Assembly (NCBI GenBank): GCA_025450095.1
Contig: JANWID010000179.1
Coordinates: forward strand, 1 to 15,078
DNA length: 15,078 nt
From: Bacteroidia bacterium
GTDB taxonomy: Bacteria; Bacteroidota; Bacteroidia; AKYH767-A; OLB10
Direction: 5' to 3'
The notes below the pieces were generated by a model. The model was not told where the DNA came from and did not search any database. It saw only the letters and a list, made by a program, of their open reading frames with translations. A program made the position numbers and the translations under genes. Shown in pieces: positions 11,765-15,078 of the stretch; within the stretch, counting starts at the first letter, position 1; every line of letters starts with the position of its first letter.

Positions 11765-13306
11765 ATGAAATTAAAGTATTTTATTTTAGTGATTGTAGCA
11801 ACATCCCTGGTAAAACAGGTTAACGCGCAGTTCGGAAGTCTTGACCTTTCCTTTTACGGAAGTGGTAAGGTAACTACTGATTTTAATAATGTCGCTGATG
11901 GCGGAACCGCGGTTGTTATACAGCCCGATGGTAAAATTATTACAGTGGGATATACTCCCGCTAATAACAGCTATGCCTATGCGCTGACACGACATAATGA
12001 GGATGGCACACTGGACACTTCCTTCGGAGGGACTGGCAAAGTAATCACCGATTTTGCAACCGGATACGATTATGCTGCAACTGTTCTGGTACAACCCGAT
12101 GGTAAAATTGTAGCTGCCGGTACGAAATTTTCAGCTGGCCACCAGGACAACTCGCTTATCCGCTATAACAGCGACGGTACCCTGGATATCACATTTGGCG
12201 TTGGAGGAAAAGTTCAGAATAGCGTTGGTGTTGCTGATGGAGGGATTAACTCCATTAAATTGCAGGCTGACGGCAAGATCGTAGCTTCAGGTATCAGCAC
12301 TAATTCCAGTTTCAGTCGCGATTTTGCAATCACCCGTTACAATACGAATGGTACACTTGATGCTACTTTTGGCACCGGTGGAATTGTAATGTTTGATTTC
12401 AATAACTCTTATGATTTTCCATTCGCTATGGAAATACAAACTGACGGAAAAATAATTGTAGGTGGATCTACTGGACAGGATCCGGTATATGATTTTGGAA
12501 TGATTCGCCTCGATACCCTTGGCGCAATTGACCCGACTTTCGGTACGGGTGGAATGGCAATAACGGATTTCGGGAGACCCGACGAATGGGCCAATGCGCT
12601 CACCATTCAGCCTGATGGAAAAATCATTCAATGCGGTTATTCCGGCTCTCCGTATCAAATAGCGCTTGCCCGTTTTCTTGATGATGGAACTCCTGATACT
12701 ACATTCAACACTACAGGAAAAGTTCTGACTTCCGTTTCAACACATGCAGAGGGCAACGCCATCGCTTTGCAAACAGATGGAAAAATTGTAGTAGCCGGTG
12801 AAGCGTGGATCGGGTCAAATCATGAGTTCTGCATCGTCCGTTACAATATTGATGGATTAGCAGATACAACTTTCGGTACCAATGGATCCGTAACTACCGA
12901 TTTCGGAACTAATGGTGACAAAGCGAAGGGAGTAGCCATCCAGACCGATGGAAAAATTGTTGCAGTAGGAGGAACATCCATTGACTTCGCAATTGCACGG
13001 TACCTGGTTACACTCCCGACCGGATTGATTGATTTCAGTTCGATGAACCAAGATGTTTTCATATTTCCCAATCCCGTAGGAAATCAGGCAACTTTGTCGT
13101 ACGCGCTTGATGAGCCTGAAAACATAACGATACGTCTGTTTGATATTAATGGAAAACTGGTTAAGACTTTAATCGATGATCAGTTCCGCTCCGCTGCAGA
13201 ACATTTCGAAAATATTACATTCCCAGATGGAATGACTTCAGGAGTTTATTTCATCAACATGAGTGGTGAAGTTTCTAACCGGAATATTAAAGTAATCAGA
13301 TATTAA
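11765..13306 (+). CDS. Delta-60 repeat protein with T9SS type A sorting domain
   Basis: Exported repeat protein, 513 residues from the chosen start. The signal peptide begins MKLKYFILVIVATSL and ends at VNAQ. Seven delta-60 units of about 50-60 residues follow, each with xLDxxFGxxGxVxTDF and then QPDGKIVxxG. Examples are LDTSFGGTGKVITDF with VQPDGKIVAAG, LDATFGTGGIV with IQTDGKIIVGG, and ADTTFGTNGSVTTDFG with IQTDGKIVAVG. Seven units would suit one seven-bladed beta-propeller (inference). The last 83 or so residues are a T9SS type A domain (VFIFPNPVGNQ, then IRLFDINGKLVK, SGVYFINM, NIKVIRY). The frame is open back to 11678, but that part encodes the ACGAAT repeat. ATG 11741 is possible but would put eight extra residues before the signal peptide, so 11765 is preferred. 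Confidence 0.9.
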   Translation: MKLKYFILVIVATSLVKQVNAQFGSLDLSFYGSGKVTTDFNNVADGGTAVVIQPDGKIITVGYTPANNSYAYALTRHNEDGTLDTSFGGTGKVITDFATGYDYAATVLVQPDGKIVAAGTKFSAGHQDNSLIRYNSDGTLDITFGVGGKVQNSVGVADGGINSIKLQADGKIVASGISTNSSFSRDFAITRYNTNGTLDATFGTGGIVMFDFNNSYDFPFAMEIQTDGKIIVGGSTGQDPVYDFGMIRLDTLGAIDPTFGTGGMAITDFGRPDEWANALTIQPDGKIIQCGYSGSPYQIALARFLDDGTPDTTFNTTGKVLTSVSTHAEGNAIALQTDGKIVVAGEAWIGSNHEFCIVRYNIDGLADTTFGTNGSVTTDFGTNGDKAKGVAIQTDGKIVAVGGTSIDFAIARYLVTLPTGLIDFSSMNQDVFIFPNPVGNQATLSYALDEPENITIRLFDINGKLVKTLIDDQFRSAAEHFENITFPDGMTSGVYFINMSGEVSNRNIKVIRY

Positions 13307-13384
13307 GGAAGTGGTCTGTCAGGAGGCAGATGACAGATTGATTCTGATTTTTACTTTACACACATCAATAGTTTCCCGTTAGAC

Positions 13385-13993
13385 TCACAACCGGACGAAC
13401 TTTCTTGCAAATCTTTCAGATCCGGATTGAAAAATCAAATAGTAAATGCCGGAATTTAAACCTGAAATATCCAGCTCCGGGAAACTGCTGTCAGGGATTT
13501 GCTGAATAATTCGTTGTGTGATATCCGCAAGGTAAATTTCATAAGATTTAGTATCCCCTGAGATGGTAATTGCATCATGTGCGGGATTTGGAAATATACT
13601 AATCTGTTGTGATTCTTCCTCGGCAAGGCCTGTGGGTTGGATGAAATAAACTTTGTATGTTTTGTATTCCGGATACTCCCCCCAAAAATGATATGTTCCC
13701 GGAGAAGTAATGGGAAAAATACACGTAGCAGGAGCGCTGGCATAAAAAACACCGTCTTTCAAAAGAGTGCCTATGTTTGTAGCACAATTACTCACGTATC
13801 CGGTTATGGTCAGAGTATCCCAGGGAAACATTGATATGACGACACTGTCCATGCCCGCAGGAGTATTATAATACACTGCATTTCCGGTAGTGTAATAATA
13901 AGAATAGTTAGAACACTTCATCTGCCCTCTGACAGGCTTTCCTATTAAAAACATCAAAATAACTGCAATAACAAAACGTGTAAAATGATTCAT
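13385..13993 (-). CDS. Small secreted protein with T9SS type A sorting domain
   Basis: Exported protein of 202 residues: signal peptide (MNHFTRFVIAVILMFLIGK, cleavage near VRGQ, residue 24), a short unrecognised domain (about 25-125), then a T9SS type A sorting domain (about 131-202: ISIFPNPAHDAITISG, SYEIYLADITQRII, SGIYYLIF, FARKFVRL). The middle part is rich in Tyr and aromatic residues (NYSYYYTTGNAVYYN) with three Cys. ITGYVSNCATNIG and ITSPGTYHFWGEYPEY suggest a single beta-sandwich, Ig-like domain. I do not recognise a family beyond the sorting domain. The start has the signal peptide right behind it and is preceded on its strand by A/T-rich DNA. It converges with the delta-60 gene, 78 nt away. 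Confidence 0.85.
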   Translation of the reverse strand: MNHFTRFVIAVILMFLIGKPVRGQMKCSNYSYYYTTGNAVYYNTPAGMDSVVISMFPWDTLTITGYVSNCATNIGTLLKDGVFYASAPATCIFPITSPGTYHFWGEYPEYKTYKVYFIQPTGLAEEESQQISIFPNPAHDAITISGDTKSYEIYLADITQRIIQQIPDSSFPELDISGLNSGIYYLIFQSGSERFARKFVRL

Positions 13994-14446
13994 GAAAAAG
14001 AGTTTTAATAAATAAAAATAACCAACTATTACAGCTTATATGACTCTGTAATTCAACAAATATTGTTTTACTGTAAAAATTATTTTAATAAACATGGCGG
14101 AACCGCGGTCATGATCCGGTCAAAACAGTGTTTTGTGTTTGTTGATAACTACCATAACAAAACGCTTACCGCGTTGTTATGTAAAGAGTATAATACTGTA
14201 AGATAACAATGACACTTGAGGGAGAATTCATCTATCGTCGATCGTTTACTTACAGTTACTGAACTAGCCCTCAGCTTCCCGGCAGTCAGGATACTTTAAA
14301 ATTCCCTGAGTACATTTCAGGGATCGTTCCCTTCCATATAAGTTAATGCTGTTGAACTCTATATAGAGGATGTTCCTCCGTAATTGTTTATTAATGAGCA
14401 TTTAACTACATTTGTATTTCAAAAAAATAGTATTAATTAAATTACC
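13994..14446. other. Divergent intergenic region upstream of the desaturase
   Basis: No coding frame is convincing. Structures present are a bulged hairpin at 14153-14181 (CATAACAAAACGC with GCGTTGTTATG), TCCCTGA/TCAGGGA at 14303-14323, and the palindrome CTCTATATAGAG at 14357-14368, followed by GAGGATGTTCCTC (14366-14378). The last two lie just upstream of the desaturase promoter and may be regulator-binding sites. Confidence 0.55.
14384..14414 (+). promoter_or_regulatory. Promoter of the fatty acid desaturase gene
   Basis: TTG at 14384-14386 and TACATTTG at 14407-14414 with a 20-nt spacer match the Bacteroidota consensus TTG-N20-TAnnTTTG exactly. The predicted transcript start is near 14421, giving a leader of about 26 nt before the ATG at 14447. 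Confidence 0.75.
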
Positions 14447-15078
14447 ATGAATCAAATTCGTTTTATTCCAAAGGATAAAGACAGGGCCTTATTTTTTGCC
14501 ACCCTGAGAAAACGGGTTGATGATCATTTTAAAACAACCAACATCTCGAAGCATTATAATGCACAGATGGTCAGCAAGACCATTATTTTACTGAGTGCTT
14601 ATATTGTTCCATTCATTTTCATTCTGTTTGTGCCGATGTCAATGGCGCTTAGTCTCATATTATGGACGATAATGGGATTTGCGCTTGCCGGAATTGGAAT
14701 GAGCGTGATGCATGATGCCAATCACGGATCCTATTCGCCTAGCGGGAAAATAAATTCGTGGATGGGACACACCTCTCTTAATTTGCTTGGAGGTTCGGTG
14801 TTTAACTGGAATTTGCAACACAACGTTTTGCATCATACCTATACCAATGTGATCCATCATGATGATGATATTGCCGATAAACTCGTTCTGAGATTATCCC
14901 CTCATACAGAAGTAAAGAAATATCATAAGTATCAATTCCTGTATGCTTTTCCACTTTATGGGATCCTGACGGCCTATTGGGTATTTCTTAAGGATTTTAT
15001 TCAGTTTCACAGATACATTCAAACTGGTGTTAACCGCGAAAGTAAAGAGCGGAACAGGATCATACTTTTGAAAATGAT
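14447..15078 (+). CDS. Membrane fatty acid (acyl-CoA) desaturase, 3' partial
   Basis: Integral-membrane di-iron desaturase that introduces a double bond into acyl chains, probably acyl-CoA or membrane lipid; 210 residues are visible before the window ends. It begins MNQIRFIPKDKDRALFF. Hydrophobic helices follow at about 44-64 and 66-88. His box 1 is H89-DAN-H93 (MHDANHGSYS), and His box 2 is H125-NVL-H129-H130 in WNLQHNVLHHTYTN, the form seen in linoleoyl-CoA/delta-6-like desaturases. DDDIAD follows. The third box (QxxHH) lies beyond the window edge. The overall pattern is that of Bacteroidota acyl-CoA desaturases; the position desaturated cannot be told. The start is supported by the promoter 26 nt upstream of the ATG and by the family N-terminus. 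Confidence 0.92.
   Translation, partial: MNQIRFIPKDKDRALFFATLRKRVDDHFKTTNISKHYNAQMVSKTIILLSAYIVPFIFILFVPMSMALSLILWTIMGFALAGIGMSVMHDANHGSYSPSGKINSWMGHTSLNLLGGSVFNWNLQHNVLHHTYTNVIHHDDDIADKLVLRLSPHTEVKKYHKYQFLYAFPLYGILTAYWVFLKDFIQFHRYIQTGVNRESKERNRIILLKM

Noticed and set aside
12287..12658. Long antisense frames within the delta-60 gene.
   Set aside because: The periodic plus-strand repeats keep the antisense frames open; the plus strand has clear signal peptide, repeats and sorting domain.
13315..13337. TCTGTCA/TGACAGA inverted repeat between the convergent genes at 13306 and 13385, considered as a terminator.
   Set aside because: The stem is only 7 bp with a 9-nt loop and the T-run is separated by several bases; too weak to call.

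Overview
The window looks like chromosomal DNA of a Bacteroidota bacterium, probably a free-living or environmental member of the Chitinophagales/Saprospirales/Flavobacteriales type. The evidence is four secreted proteins with type IX secretion (T9SS) type A sorting domains, AT-rich intergenic DNA, A-rich leaders in place of strong Shine-Dalgarno sites, and promoters of the Bacteroidota form TTG-N20-TAnnTTTG. No plasmid, phage or insertion-sequence gene is visible.

Layout. (1) 3-1682: an ABC exporter pair, the ATPase (5' end cut off by the window edge) followed by its six-helix permease. (2) 1772-3871: a compact three-gene operon of two YCII/DGPF-domain proteins and an ECF sigma factor of the ECF42 type, preceded by a candidate sigma-specific promoter; this is probably an autoregulated sigma module. 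(3) 3872-4242: non-coding DNA with palindromic repeats. (4) 4243-5754: a small ferritin-like protein resembling the encapsulin cargo EncFtn, a 56-residue DUF1328 membrane protein, and an Fpg/Nei DNA glycosylase, together suggestive of iron and oxidative-damage handling. (5) 5780-6843, minus strand: tRNA-Asn(GTT), its terminator, a GIY-YIG nuclease gene, a degenerate tRNA 3' end, a dense series of large hairpins, a second terminator, a second GIY-YIG gene and a third related hairpin. It reads like a tandemly repeated tRNA-end/hairpin/GIY-YIG module and is the most unusual part of the window. (6) 7305-13993: four T9SS-exported surface or secreted proteins in alternating orientation (+,-,+,-): a Cys-rich protein with an SHGTGGE N-terminus, a 10-repeat ELWxxDGT protein, a 7-repeat delta-60 protein and a small protein of unknown function. 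The two repeat proteins are probably beta-propellers. (7) 14447 to the end: the N-terminal part of a membrane fatty acid desaturase with a well-formed promoter.

The leading candidates for something new are the tRNA/GIY-YIG/hairpin module at 5780-6843 and the EncFtn-like ferritin with no encapsulin shell gene beside it. The ECF42/DGPF operon is a known arrangement, here with a plausible promoter. All family assignments come from reading motifs by eye; no database search was run.
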